Notes under the pieces: generated by a model
Database searches by the model: none
Seen by the model: the letters and a program-made list of their open reading frames with translations, nothing else
What the model was told of the DNA's origin: nothing
Source of the DNA: Physcomitrium patens
Taxonomy: Eukaryota; Streptophyta; Bryopsida; Funariales; Funariaceae
Assembly (NCBI RefSeq): GCF_000002425.4
Contig: NC_037273.1
Coordinates: 2,276,904 to 2,340,903 of the forward strand
DNA length: 64,000 nt
Direction of reading: 5' to 3'
Made by a program: the position numbers and the translations under genes
Shown here: positions 12,876 through 24,872 of the stretch, in pieces
Layout: every line of letters starts with the position of its first letter
Numbering within the stretch: the first letter of the stretch is position 1

Positions 12876-14298
12876 ATATGTTTAATATTACAATATTTGA
12901 TGTAATTGAAAAGACAATTATAATCTAATTTTATAATTCCATGTATCATATTCAAAGTATATGCTTACTCTTAAATATAATATAGAATATTATCTAATTT
13001 TAACATATAATAGATGAAAAAAATTCAACCACTTAAATATAAGTAATTAGATTTATTTTTAATTTTATAAGATATTTTATTTTAGAATAGTATATTCATA
13101 GTTTACAACCATAAAATAAGATTTTAAAAATGAATCATAGATTATGATAAAAACTAATAATTTTTAATTTTAAAATTTAAATATAGAAAAACAACAAATA
13201 TACAAATTTTTAATATGTATTAAAAAATATTGTGTAGTATTTGCTTTTTTTTTTTTTTTTTTTTTTTTTATAAAAATAGAGGTTATTTTAAATTAAAATT
13301 TTATTTATTTATCAATATTAATATTTCATATTTTTTCATGAAAAAACAATTTTTATAAATCAATAAAATTTAATATTAATTTCAAAAATAAATTTATGAT
13401 AACTAATAAAGCTAATATTTTTAACACTATATAAGATTAAGTTTTATAAATAAATAAATTAAAATAAATTATATTGATTGGCTAAATTTTAAATAATGTA
13501 AGTAGAATAGTATATAAATTCATTAGAAATAATGATATTAATTTTAAAAAAAATTTATTAATAACTTGTCATTATTTTGAGAAAAAAATAATCACAAAAA
13601 ATTATAAAAAAATATATAATTCATGAACCTAAGTTTCAAAATTGTTGAATCTCACTTTTAGAATCATTATTAAATCAGTTTATTTACAACTGAAATATAT
13701 TTATTATCATCACATTAATCATTACTTATAAACTTTATATCTTTCATCATATATATGGAACCATTGTAAACCTATCTTTAAAAAAATTCAAAACGTATTG
13801 TAATAAGTAGTATACTAATGATTTATATTAGCAATATTTTATATTACAAAAAATTAAAATAGATTTGACAAGAAAAAATCATATAAATTATTAAAAAATA
13901 CCTTTAGGGTATTAATTCTACACTCTATTGAAACTTGAAAAATATTAAATCTTTTTTTATATACATAAAGAGTCATATGATGTACATTGTGATATATGAA
14001 TTAAAGTATATAAGCCTACAAATAAATTTAAATTTATTTTTAGTAACTAAAAATATATTTCTTGATTCATAATTAAATTTTATTTTAATTAGAAAGAATT
14101 ATAGATCACTTGCAAGCAACAAGAAGAATTAAAGATCATTAAGAATAAAAAAAAGATATTTAAAGTCAATAATAATTTATAATATTTTTTAAAATAAAAA
14201 ATTATTCTAAAATTATCTTTACTAAATTTATAATATTTTTTTAAAATAAAAAATTATTCTAAAATTATCTTTATCAAATTTATGACATGATTTATTTA
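12876..14298. other. AT-rich DNA, nothing recognised
   Basis: Extremely AT-rich, with a 25-base T run (13245-13269). No open frame, repeat family or RNA gene could be supported. Confidence 0.5.
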
Positions 14299-14480
14299 AA
14301 ATAATGTTAAATAGATCCACTTTTTTACTAAATAAACCCATCTTATCTTAACCATTATTAGAAAAATGATGGTTTCTATCCTCTATTTATTTTCAACTTT
14401 AATTCTTTCTATTTTGAGCTCTCATCTCGACACCCCTTATTTTCAACTCTTATTCTAATCCCCCTTATTCCCACTCAAAG

Positions 14481-15756
14481 GTTTTATTATTATATTATCA
14501 TATCTTATCCGTATATATATAATAATATATAATATTATATCTAAAAAAAGAATATATCTATGCGATTGCAAAAAAAAACTAATTGAAAGAAAACAATAGT
14601 ATAAGTCCCACCATAAGATGTCTCAATAGAACAAAGTCTTATAATATTGTGTTGAAGCTTCTTATGATGAAAACATAACAAAAGAATGTCTGCTTGGGTT
14701 TTGTCACCAAATTTATCCAAAACTGCTATTGTAGAATGTAGCTCTGAACCTTTTAAAAAATGATGTTGAAAAGCTTTTACAAGTTATTCAACTATTCTAG
14801 TTCTTCTTTCAAACTAAACTAATTGTAATTGTGAAGCTTCGAGAGAGCTTATTCTATTCCAATAGCTATTTTGATAAAAAGCCTCTACAACAAGTCTATC
14901 ATTTTTTTTTAAATCTACAAGGTTTTATTTACTTTCTTCTTAGCTAATAGAACATTTAGAGAGTCTATAATAGTATGAACTTCTTTTTCAACTATGAAGG
15001 TTCTATTTTATTTTGAAGAAGACTCTTTCCTTCCATATCAATCACCAATGTATTAATTACAATTATAAAAATGCTACTTTCTACTAAGCTACAAAAAATA
15101 TTTACTTGAGATTTTAGAAGATTACTAATAGCAACAATCTCACCTTCTAGATTGGATATTTCATAGAAAGTTTTTCCATAAAAATGAAACAAAGTAAAAA
15201 GACATTATATTAGAGAATGATAAAATTAGATTAAATTGTATACAAAAATAATAACTTGAAAACCACATTAACATCAATATTAGTTATTGCAATGGTAAGA
15301 TGTCCAAATCAAAGTCTTTAGTCATACATAACCAAGAGAATTCTCCATGCTAGAAGTATGATCAATCATAAGTTGTATTTGACTAAAAATTACAATAGTT
15401 CTTATAGTGATGCTAAAAGATTCAACTAAAAGATACTTGAAGCCATTTCAAATAGCCTAGATATTTCAGCTTATTATATCTAGAGTTGGAAAATTTATGA
15501 TGCACAATAGCAATTTAATTTCTTGATATTTTAATCAATGCAATTCTCTCATATAACATTGTATTATCTATTATAGAAATATAATAATCTACCTATAAAG
15601 TTGGATCCAATTAATTAGGTATACAAATATTATAAAGATATTTAAATTCATGTTTATGAATTAAAAAAATTATTATAAGAATGACGTTATAATTGTAGAA
15701 CATTGCAAATAAGAGGAGAAGATGTAATTCAAATTCAAAAATCAAAGTCTACATTA
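14481..15756. other. interior of transposon T2, no gene recognised
   Basis: Between the left T end and chromovirus copy 2. There is a 66-codon minus-strand open frame (14992-15192) with no recognised domain. The stretch does not obviously match the T1 interior, so it may be unrelated cargo or an older insertion. Confidence 0.35.
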
Positions 15757-16306
15757 TGTCAAAGATATGAATCTTGAAGAAAGAAAATCCTCAATACATT
15801 CTCGTATCAATAAAGAGAATTAAAAAATCACTTAAAAGGTGATATAATATTAAACTAGAATGGCTATTTCCAAAAACAAAAAAATTAGAAAGTCTTGAAA
15901 TAAGACTAAAGACTAGAAAGGCATTGACAAGAGTGAAGAAGGCTTCACTCTTGCCTCCATATATACTCTTAACTAGGAGCTATGTAGTAATGTCCTATAG
16001 GATCTCCAAAATGTGTTGACTTTGCTAGCCACATATCTTAATTTGCAAGGCAAGTTATTCATGTATGTACCATATATTTAGCTTATTTTACAAGCTAAAT
16101 ATATGGATTTAACTTGTTCTACAAGCTACTAATACATGGTTAACTTGTTAGCTAAGTTTCTATCCTATAAATACATCTAAAGTCAAAATTGCATCTATAT
16201 AGCTTCTAAGAAGCTTCTCTAGAAGACTTTATGAAATTAATCTATATTTATCTACTTTTATCGAATCATATAAGTAACTATTATATAAATATATATGTCC
16301 ATGATA
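15757..16306 (-). repeat. LTR of chromovirus copy 2 (3' LTR in element sense)
   Basis: About 550 bases, starting TGTCAAAGATATG and aligned through to a weakened GACA end. It holds the conserved palindrome CAAGAGTGAAG/CTTCACTCTTG (from 15928) and a perfect 15-bp inverted repeat with a 7-base spacer (16070-16084 and 16092-16106). Confidence 0.8.
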
Positions 16307-17028
16307 TTATTCCTCCTTCTAAAGATAAGTTCCACAAGGAGCGGTCTTCATATGTTGAAGAAGTTCAAGATGTAGTGAATTGTATTTGCCACATATTCTA
16401 ATCTTTACTATCTTTAGAGATGGTTGATAGGCCCTATCAACCATCAATAGTGTCCCATACTAGGACAAGAAGACCACCCCGTTATTTGATTATTGTTGAG
16501 GCCTTCGTAACTTCTTTCAAATAAAACATTGGGAACACCATCAAGAGTTGTTTTTACCACTAATAAAATCACTAAACAACGGGAGTCTCTTCTAAGATCG
16601 TGATACCAAATATGTTGTATCTCGCCATCTATTTGAAGAAAGATATGTCATTCTTGAGGATCTTCATCTCGATTTTTTTGTCTTAAAGATTGTGATAATC
16701 GCAATGTCTCATTTGATAAGTTTGCAAATGAAAGCTCTTGAGTTGAATCTGCTCATTGTTGGTTCTTCATCTTTTTAATGTCACAAATACACAAAAGCTA
16801 CAAAAAAAAGATAATAGGTAGAATATTATCTTCTTTTGATTTTGTTTCTTTTATAGAAAAGATTTGTTATTCTTCATCTTAGTTTTGATGGATTTTATTG
16901 ATGAAAAACTTCAATTTTTTTTGTAGCATTTGTAAGATTCTTGGATGGCTTCTATCTGCATTCACTATTATCATATCTTCGCTAATGAACAAGATATTCT
17001 AACCTATTTTGACACCGCTTTCGTGATG
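16307..17028 (-). pseudogene. post-pol region and pol end of chromovirus copy 2
   Basis: Aligns without large gaps with 24315-25020 of copy 1, covering the counterpart of the unknown 140-codon frame of copy 1 and the last codons of the chromodomain region. The frame is broken. It stops where solo LTR B1 is inserted; the same sequence resumes at 32894. Confidence 0.75.
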
Positions 17029-18306
17029 TAATATGACTATATAATGAAATTATAATCAAAATTGAATTTCTAATTAATATCTAATTATCTTAGTTTAATT
17101 ATAATTTGAGGTATCTAAACATGGCTTTTATAAAAGCCTCTTAGGTTATTTTCTTATCTTAATAATTAGTAGGTTGAAGGTTAATTAGTAATTTTACCTT
17201 CTAGGTTGTAGAGACTCTTTTACTACCTTAGAAAGACCATAAATTGATGAAATCAGATTAGAAGAGGTAAATAATTAATATAGTTGGTACTAGGATTAAA
17301 TTGAAAGTAGGATTGAGCTAAAAAATCCTTAGGATAGGATAGATTGATACCCGAGAGTCGACCATTTGTGAGACATGGTCGAAATCAGACTTGTGGCCAC
17401 TAAAATGACGGCCTAAGGCAAGATAGGGTTTCATTTGAAGATTCGAGGTTAGGATTTGAGAGCTAGCTTAGAGTTCTTTCGAGAGACATAAGAATTGTTT
17501 TGAGAGGATTTTGGAGGACTTAGCAATTATTGTTCAAAGTCAGGGTTTGTATCAATGATTTGGATTTTATATAATATAATTAGGGCTACATTTTTGGCTA
17601 GTTCGTGCAATTGGCATGACATCTATAGTTGAAAATTTGATATTGTTTGGATTATTGAGTGTGCTAAGTGTATACAAAATTTTGTGATAATTTAACAGTG
17701 TGGTTTAGAGATATCTAGTTTTTAGCACAAGAGGGTTTCAAAAGGTAGCAATTTGAGGTTGGATAGGATTTCTATGATATCTGAAGATCTATCAGTCGGA
17801 TTAAGGTGAAAATTGGCATGGTATTGGAGGACTTAAAGATCAAGCTACACACCAATTTTGAGACAAAGTTAACGGTTGAAAAAAGAGAAATCATTGCTGA
17901 GATTTTTGCTTCTCTTTTCAAGTTTACGCTCGAGTGACATTGGTGCAATTTTTGAAGGTTTTCTCACAATCTATAAATTAGATTGGCCTAAAAATTCATT
18001 AAGATTTAAAAAACTTGCATTGACAATTGCATGAAAAATTCCATATCAAGTGGATGGTTGGATTGGATGTTACAGCTTGTTAAAGCTCACTAATTAGGAT
18101 TGGGGTTTATAAGAAAAATCTAAATTACTTAAATATGAAAGTGACAAGGTAATTGAGATTTATGTATGGTTAAGACTACTAAGAAGAGTATTTTAAGCAC
18201 TTTTGAATTGAAATTCAGATTATATTCTTCTCACATGGGTGAAACCTATTAAGATTTCTTGGCTACTCATGAAACATAATCTCACCTTCCACAGCTAAGA
18301 GCCCGA

Positions 18307-19690
18307 TGTCGTGTTGTAAAAATATATATGGTGTGAAAAATATAAAATAATGTATTCAAATAAAAGAATCAAGATTAAAAGTAGAAAGGAAGAAGAAAGA
18401 AAAGGATTGTGGTTATAACCACAATATCTTGGATTTTTACTACATCTTGTTATAAGCTTAGGGATGATAGGTAGGCCAAACTGCTAATTTCGTGCTTAAA
18501 CTCCCACTAGCAGTACCAAGTCATGAAGCCACGACTTTCTATAGTGAAGTTAAGTGGATTTGGATCCACGTCAGCTTCAAAATAGCCAACAGCTTATACC
18601 ACATAAGCTTCTCTGACTTGACAGTGTAAGTTGTAGTTCTCTTTCTTTTATCCTTAATCTAGTTTAAACTGCTTTATTTTACTTATTAGATTTTCTTCTA
18701 TGAAGTTTAGATCTAATTTACTTATGTTTTTCTTCTACATTAGGTCTGAACCTAATGGTTGTGGGCTGAAATTAGAAGAGAAGTATAGTAGAAAGTACAT
18801 AGTAAGAAAGTAGAATGAAAATCTACTTTAAAAGTTGAGTTTTTCCAAGTTAGTCAAAGGGATAAGGATGAAGAAGTGGAAAGATATGGGATAAGGTTCC
18901 TTTTGACCAAAAAAGAAGGAAGACTTAGCGGAAATCACGAAAAGTGAAAAAAAAAAACACTCAAGATATAAAGAAGAGGAAGAAGAGCAGAGGAGGAGAG
19001 AAGGAGGATTTCAGTAGAACGTTTTTGTGTGTAGAATGAGTTAGGAGAGGATTTTGAATGCGAGTTTTTGTGAATTCATAGTAGACAAAGTGAGAAATAA
19101 TTAGAGACAAATCTCATGTGATTTAATTAAGTATCAAGGGAGATATGGGTCGTCGAAGTTGTGGGTGTCTAAGACTAGGGCAGTGAGGATTAGTGAATTT
19201 CGGGGCCTTGGTTCTTAGTGACCACTTGGACTTTTTAGGCGAAATTTATTGGGTTTTGTTTCTAATAAAGTTAAGAATACTGTATCCAAATCTCAAGTCC
19301 ATACAACTTGTGAGCTAGGAGATACGAAGAAATGAGTGAGAAGGGGTGCAGAATTTATAGCTGCAAGGGGGGGGGTGGATAACTTTGAAAGCTTGGTTCT
19401 CTTAGAGTACTTAACGTTTTTCAAAATTTCTTTTTGGGTTTGATTTCTTATCTTGTCTACTCTAACATATCCAAAATTGACTCTCATGTATACTCTAGTT
19501 TAAGAGTTAAGAGGAATAATAAATTCGAGATTTTGAAGGCAATGGGAGGAAAGAATATATAGTGGATTTTTAGGGTTTTTAGGGTCTGATTTTAGGATTT
19601 GGATGTGTTAAACGACGTTAGACTCTTCCTTGGTCATTTAGTTGCAAAAATGATCCAATGTTTTTTATAGCAAGATCTCTCAACATGACA
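18307..19690 (+). repeat. left LTR of element A
   Basis: 1,384 bases, same length as the right LTR. From 18353 to 19632 I find no difference from the right copy; both ends outside this core differ by transitions only. A run of C/G (GGGGGGG near 19370) and an A run near 18950 are shared by both copies. Confidence 0.85.
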
Positions 19691-19739
19691 TAATTTGGTG
19701 CTTCCAGTGATAGCTTTAAGGCTTTTAGATTGATCAAGG

Positions 19740-21180
19740 TAAGATGGGGGATACCACTATTGGTTGTAATCAAGGTAGAAGAAATGGACAAGCCTTTGCA
19801 GTGGAATTTATGACGGCTATGCAAATGATGATGGATCAATAGAGTGCTAATGCAAAGGGTCAAAGAGCTAGCAAAGCATTGAGGATAGTTATTGGAAAAA
19901 CTGAAAGATTTGATGGTAAGAACATTACCTCATTTTTGAGAGTCTACACTTATGAGATGGAGATGTATCAAGTGCCAGAAGGAAGGATGATTGAGACTTT
20001 TGATCTTACAGTTGTGTCAGAGATCAGAGAGAGAGTGAAGCAGCTACATGAAGAAGATTTAGAAAATACATGGGCTAGATTTGAAGAAAGGCTTAGGAAT
20101 GAGTATTTTCTTGAAGATTCAAAGAGGATGTCTATGAGAGGCTTCATTGATTGGGTAGAGCAACAACCAAGCAAAAATATGGGACCTAGCAAGTTGCTTA
20201 AGAAATTTGAAAAGAAGTTTGGACAACTTTTGCTAGTTGAGAAGCGAATTTTCGAGGTGAGAAAGTCAGAACTCTTTTTACAAGCTGCAAATGAAGTATT
20301 GGACGATAGATTACTTCTTCTTCTTCTTCAAGATGGAGCTACAGAAGGAGGTTTTACTACAAATTAGAGGAGATTGGAGGAAGCAGTCAATCTTATTGCT
20401 AAATAGCAGAGAGTGAAGGTAAGAGGATATGGAATGAAGATGGAGACAACATCTACCAATAAGGTATCTTCAGTAGTCCAACCTACCTTCTTTTCTTCAA
20501 GTTCTTCAAGTTCTAAGATCGTAAATGAAGAGACTCTAGAGGAACTGATTCAAGGAATTAAGGAATTGAAAGTAGAAATAATTGCCTTGAAGAAAGCTAT
20601 CAAGTCCAGTGCTATACAATCCACAAGAGGATCAAAGGGGTTTGTAATAAGGTACATTTGGTGTGATGACTCAAATCATAAACGTATTGATTATGAATCA
20701 TATGCAGATGCCATGAAGAATGGCATTATTTCCTTCAAAGACAGAAAGATTAGAGATGCTATAATAGATGATTCTTTGGAGACTAACTTTGGTAGAAGAG
20801 GCATGAAGAAATTGATGGAAGATAGGTTGAAGAGGAACAGCTCATCTTGTGGCAAAGAAGTAGAGACTTATACCATTGAAGCTGATCAAGGTATGGTAAA
20901 ATCTTCATCAGAAGTGACCAGAGAAGTAATGGTTAGAGGAGCAAAAGCTATTAAAAAGCTAACTAGATGGAGTGATCCAGTAGAAGCTTCTACAATCAAG
21001 GCTTATCTATTAAAAGAAGATGAATACAAGGAGCCTCAAGATGCATCAATAGAGGTTAAAAGAGGAAGAGTTCATAAAGAAGAAGGGGTAGAAGAACCTT
21101 CATCAAAGAAAAAAGCTCCAAATGCTAAAGAGACTTCACCAAAAGAAGGGCCAGCTCATCATACACATCAAAGATAAGAA
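19740..21180 (+). pseudogene. gag region of element A
   Basis: Gag-like remains in two longer open stretches (19879-20367 and 20413-21177). The first reads like a Gypsy capsid segment (ENTWARFEERLRNEYFLED); the second has a helical Glu/Lys-rich part (EELIQGIKELKVEIIALKK) and a low-complexity Lys/Glu tail. No CCHC knuckle is evident. As a fossil it is broken, with few breaks. Confidence 0.6.
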
Positions 21181-23762
21181 GCAAGACCATCTACTTCTCA
21201 TCTAGGAGATGCACCTCTTCCAAAGGAATGGTGGGAGGAGGATATAAGTGACAAGAAGGAAAAGACTAAAGAAGCCAATCAAAAAGAAAAAGATAAAATG
21301 CCTACTTATAAACTTCAGTCTAATATTGAATCTTCAATTGATATGAAAGGCATTCTTGAAGAGAGGATTCTTGATGTAAAGATTGAATTTACCTTCAGAG
21401 AGGCTCTTGGTATTACAAAAAAGGACTTCCATGAACTTATTATTGATGTTATCAAAAGAAAAAGGTAGATGATAGCAGAAACTGTAATGGCAAGAGCTTT
21501 GGATACTCATATGACTGAAGATGAAGAAGAAGAAATATGCCAAGTTTTAGCTATGATGGATAAACATTTAGGCATTAGTGAAAGAAAAGAAGATGTTGAT
21601 GAATGTTTGGATGATGAAATGGAGAATGAAGTTTTGAAGATGTTTTTGCTTGGATTTTCTATTAAAAAGAAAAAAAAATATTGAAAGTCCTATTAAAAAA
21701 ATGGCAATGACAAATTCTATGGGTGGAGAATTTTTGGAAGAAGATGATGAGGTTATTAAGGCCTATACACATCCGTATTGGGCAAGAGCTACTATAAAAA
21801 TAAAGGTAAAACTCGGAGACCTAAATGAATCATTTTTAGCTCTTGTGGATCATGGATCATAGATTAATATAATCTCTAGAAAGATTTATGAAAAAAGAAA
21901 ATGGCCTATTGATACCAACCATGGATGGATATTGAAAGTGGCAAATAATGAGAAAGGAGGTCTTTATGATGTATATCCAGCTGTAATGGCCAAAATTGAA
22001 GATGTTGAAGTTGAACAAAATTTCTTTGTTCAAAACAACTGCACATATCCAATTATCTTAGGACAACCTTATATTATAGCAACAAGGATGGAAAATAAAG
22101 TATTGAATGATGGATATCACTATGCCAGCATTAGAAGCTTTGATGAAAGAAGATTTGTACAATTTTTAATAGTGAAATCAAGTCACAGAAGGCATAGAGC
22201 TCAACTCAGAGATTCACCTATGGACAATGAAACTGAAGAGATTCAGGGTTTTTAGAGAGCACACGTAGAACATGGAGATCTACGAGTACAAGAAATTTGA
22301 TTAATACATCGTTTTCTAATATATATAGTAGAAGTTTTGTGGTTTTTAATATGGTTGGAGATAGTTTTATAAGTTATGTTAGAATTGAAGATTTAAATTC
22401 TATTCACAAAAGAATGCTAAAAAAAGATAAAAGAAAGCTGAGAAAAATAGGTGTGGTGCTGGATAACGAATCAATTATTGGAATAATTGAAGAAGAAGGA
22501 TATTCTGATGATATATTGGAGGTTTTGAAGGAATTAGAGAAACAAGAGTTTATATGCAATGATGTGAAGGTGGAAGTTCATTCAAGGCAAGTATACAAAG
22601 AGCTTTTGGATATAACAAAGAAAATGAAGTTAGTGAAGAGCTATGCTGCAAAATTTGAAGCTAATATTAATACCAAATACAAGATTATAGCAAAGAAGAT
22701 CAAGCACGTGGCAATACAATTACCACATGATACTAAAGATCATATTAAACAAGCTGAGAAAGAGCTAGGATTAAGAGAATCAAGGAAGATTGGGCATAAA
22801 TTTACTGAAGAAATAATTGCCAAGCTACAAATTGGAGGAGGTGAGTTCTTGAAAGAACCAGAAAAGAAAAGGTTCCAAGACATGCTCCTCAAACATGGTA
22901 AGGCTTTTGCTTCATCACCTAAAGAAATTAGATGTATGCAGCCTAATATAGTAACATCAATGGTTATTTTTATTGTGTCACATGTTCTATGGGATTTAAA
23001 GCCTATTTTGGTGCCAATAGCTTTGCTACCTAAATTGGTGACATTATTAAAAGAAAAGATGCACATGGGTATACTTGAACCTTTTATGGCCCCATATTCT
23101 AATCATTGGTTTATAGTCCCAAAGAAATATGGAGCACTAAGATTTATTCAAGATATGCAATCTGCCAATGGTATAACGATCAGAAACAAGGGATCTGGGC
23201 CAATTGTAGATGAAGTTGCTGAGGCATTTGCAGGGCATGTCATCTATTCTATTGGAGATTCATACTTAGATGGTTGCAGAGTATTTATTAAAGATCACAT
23301 TACAGATGTGGAAGGAATTTTGAAGAGACTTGAGGAAGTCAATTTGACATTATCTATTGACAAGTCTCGATTTGGCATAGAAGAAATTAATTTGGTTGGA
23401 CACTTGTGTAGAAGGTTGGGCCATTGGTCAAAATAATGCAGAAAGAAGAAGAATTGCTATCCGATTTGGAGCAAGGATTTTAACAGAGCATCAACAAGCA
23501 TATCCATAAGTGAAGAGGGAGTTCTTATGTGCATTGACAGCATTAAAAGCTGATAAAAACTATTTAATAGGTGTTAATGTTGTCTTTGAAACCGATTGTT
23601 TACCATTGTTGGGTATGATTACAAATTATTCTATACCAGATATTGCTATGCTTTGATGGATAGCCTATATTAGATTATTTAATCCTATATTAGTTCATAT
23701 CACTGGCAAAAATAATTCAGTGGCAGATATGCTATCAAGAGCCAAATATATGCATGAAAAAC
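21181..23762 (+). pseudogene. protease and reverse transcriptase region of element A
   Basis: An aspartic-protease-like stretch (about 21780-22100, LVDHGS and YPIILGQPYI) is followed by a Gypsy reverse transcriptase region (22297-23436) with APYSNHWFIVPKK, ALRFIQDMQSA and KRLEEVNLTLSIDKSRFG. RNase H-like remains follow to 23762, where chromovirus copy 1 is inserted. Several breaks; pol is shorter than usual for the family. Confidence 0.7.
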
Positions 23763-24314
23763 TGTCAAGGACAAAGACTCGATGAGGAAAAATATACACC
23801 AAAAGGCTATCTCGATATAATAAGTCAAAATATAAACAAGTAGGTATATTAAAAGGAAACTGGAATGGCTATTGCCACAAGACAAGAAACTAAAGACTCT
23901 TGAACCTGGACTAGAAGCAAGAAAGGAGTTGACAAGAGTGAAGAAGCCTTCACTCTTGTCTCTATATATACTATCTAACTAGGGGCTACGTGGCGACGTT
24001 CTATAGGACCTCCAATATGTGTTGACTTTGTAGGACACATGCCTTGACTTACAAGGCAAGTTTTTCTACGTGTGGGCCACATAGTTAGCTTGATCTTCAA
24101 GCTAACAACATGTGTGGCACATGGCCAACTTGTTGACCACGTTTCTAAACCAAAAAGTCAATTAAAGACACCTATGAAGTCAAAGCAGCGTCTAGGAAGT
24201 TTCTAGGAAGCTTCTATATTAAATATTATATAATTAACTTACTTTTATCTACTTTTACTTACTTCTACCTATTTCTATATGTAATTATTAGCTTACATGA
24301 TTATGGCCGTGACA
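23763..24314 (-). repeat. 3' LTR of chromovirus copy 1
   Basis: 552 bases, TGTCAAGGAC...CGTGACA. It contains the TATA box and a 13-bp palindrome (23931-23970) and the perfect 10-bp inverted repeat GTTAGCTTGA/TCAAGCTAAC (24084-24106). In the body of the LTR the words AACTTG and GTGTGG/CCACAT recur many times. Confidence 0.93.
23931..23970 (-). promoter_or_regulatory. LTR core promoter: TATA box beside a 13-bp palindrome
   Basis: TATATATA (23963-23970) is followed, in element direction, within two bases by a perfect inverted repeat GACAAGAGTGAAG / CTTCACTCTTGTC (23931-23943 and 23948-23960, spacer of 4). A start site 25-32 bases from the TATA box would fall inside the palindrome. The same pair recurs in the other LTR (29752-29791) and in diverged LTRs across the window. 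The promoter role is inferred from position. Confidence 0.55.
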
Positions 24315-24330
24315 TTACCCCCTCTTCTAG
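24315..24330 (-). promoter_or_regulatory. polypurine tract of chromovirus copy 1
   Basis: On the minus strand CTAGAAGAGGGGGTAA abuts the 3' LTR directly, where the family primes plus-strand DNA synthesis. It supports the LTR border. Confidence 0.7.
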
Positions 24331-24355
24331 AGACGAGTTCCACGAGGAGCGGTCA

Positions 24356-24778
24356 TCATATGTTGAGGAAATCTATGATGCGACGAATTGTATTCGCCAC
24401 ATACTCTGATTTCTGTTCTCTTCGAAGATGATTGATAGGGCCTCTCAACCATCGGTAGTGTTCCATACCAGGGCGGGAAGACCACCCAGTTATTTGATCA
24501 TTATTGAGGCCTTCATAACTTCCTTCGAATAGAATATTCGGAACACCATCAGGAGTTGTTCCTACCTCTAGCAAAATCACCAAACATCGGGAGTCCCTTC
24601 CCAAATCATGATACCAAACGCGTTGTATCTCACCATCTGTTCGAGGAAGAACATGTCGTTCTTGAAGATCTTCATCTCGATTGCGTCGTCTTGAAGGTTG
24701 TGACAATCGTAATGTCTCGTCCGGCAGGTCAGCAAACGAAGGTTCTTGAGTTGAATCCGCTGGTTGTTGGCTCTCCAT
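24356..24778 (-). CDS. unknown 140-residue protein, extra open frame after pol in chromovirus copy 1
   Basis: An intact 140-codon frame between the pol stop (24873) and the 3' LTR. I do not recognise the product. The N-terminus is acidic and polar (MESQQPADSTQEPSFADLPD), followed by a basic patch (SRRRNRDEDLQERH), a central VWYHDLGRDSRCLVILLEVG stretch, a GSYEGLNNDQITGW stretch and a basic, probably helical C-terminus (RREQKSEYVANTIRRIIDFL). There is no signal peptide, clear membrane segment or Cys cluster, so nothing suggests an envelope protein. The matching place in copies 2 (16307-16790) and 3 (8638-8836 with 10468-10740) holds diverged relatives, so it belongs to the family rather than being a one-off. 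A TATAAAAG lies about 80 bases upstream. Chance openness is possible but unlikely given its conservation in place. Confidence 0.55.
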   Translation of the reverse strand: MESQQPADSTQEPSFADLPDETLRLSQPSRRRNRDEDLQERHVLPRTDGEIQRVWYHDLGRDSRCLVILLEVGTTPDGVPNILFEGSYEGLNNDQITGWSSRPGMEHYRWLRGPINHLRREQKSEYVANTIRRIIDFLNI

Positions 24779-24854
24779 CTAATTAGCATCACAAATGTAA
24801 AGAAGTTACAAACAAGGATAGGAAATTGAATGTTATCTTGCCTCAATCTTGTCT

Positions 24855-24862
24855 CTTTTATA
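24855..24862 (-). promoter_or_regulatory. possible internal TATA box for the extra chromovirus frame
   Basis: TATAAAAG on the minus strand, centred in the near-palindrome TCTCTTATAAAAGAGA, just past the pol stop and 77 bases before the ATG at 24778. Copy 2 keeps a similar TTTATAGAAAAGA at the same place. The role is inference. Confidence 0.3.
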
Positions 24863-24872
24863 AGAGAGATTT

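Noticed and set aside
24356-24778. Envelope protein for the chromovirus extra frame
   Set aside because: No signal peptide, membrane segment or Cys pattern is present.
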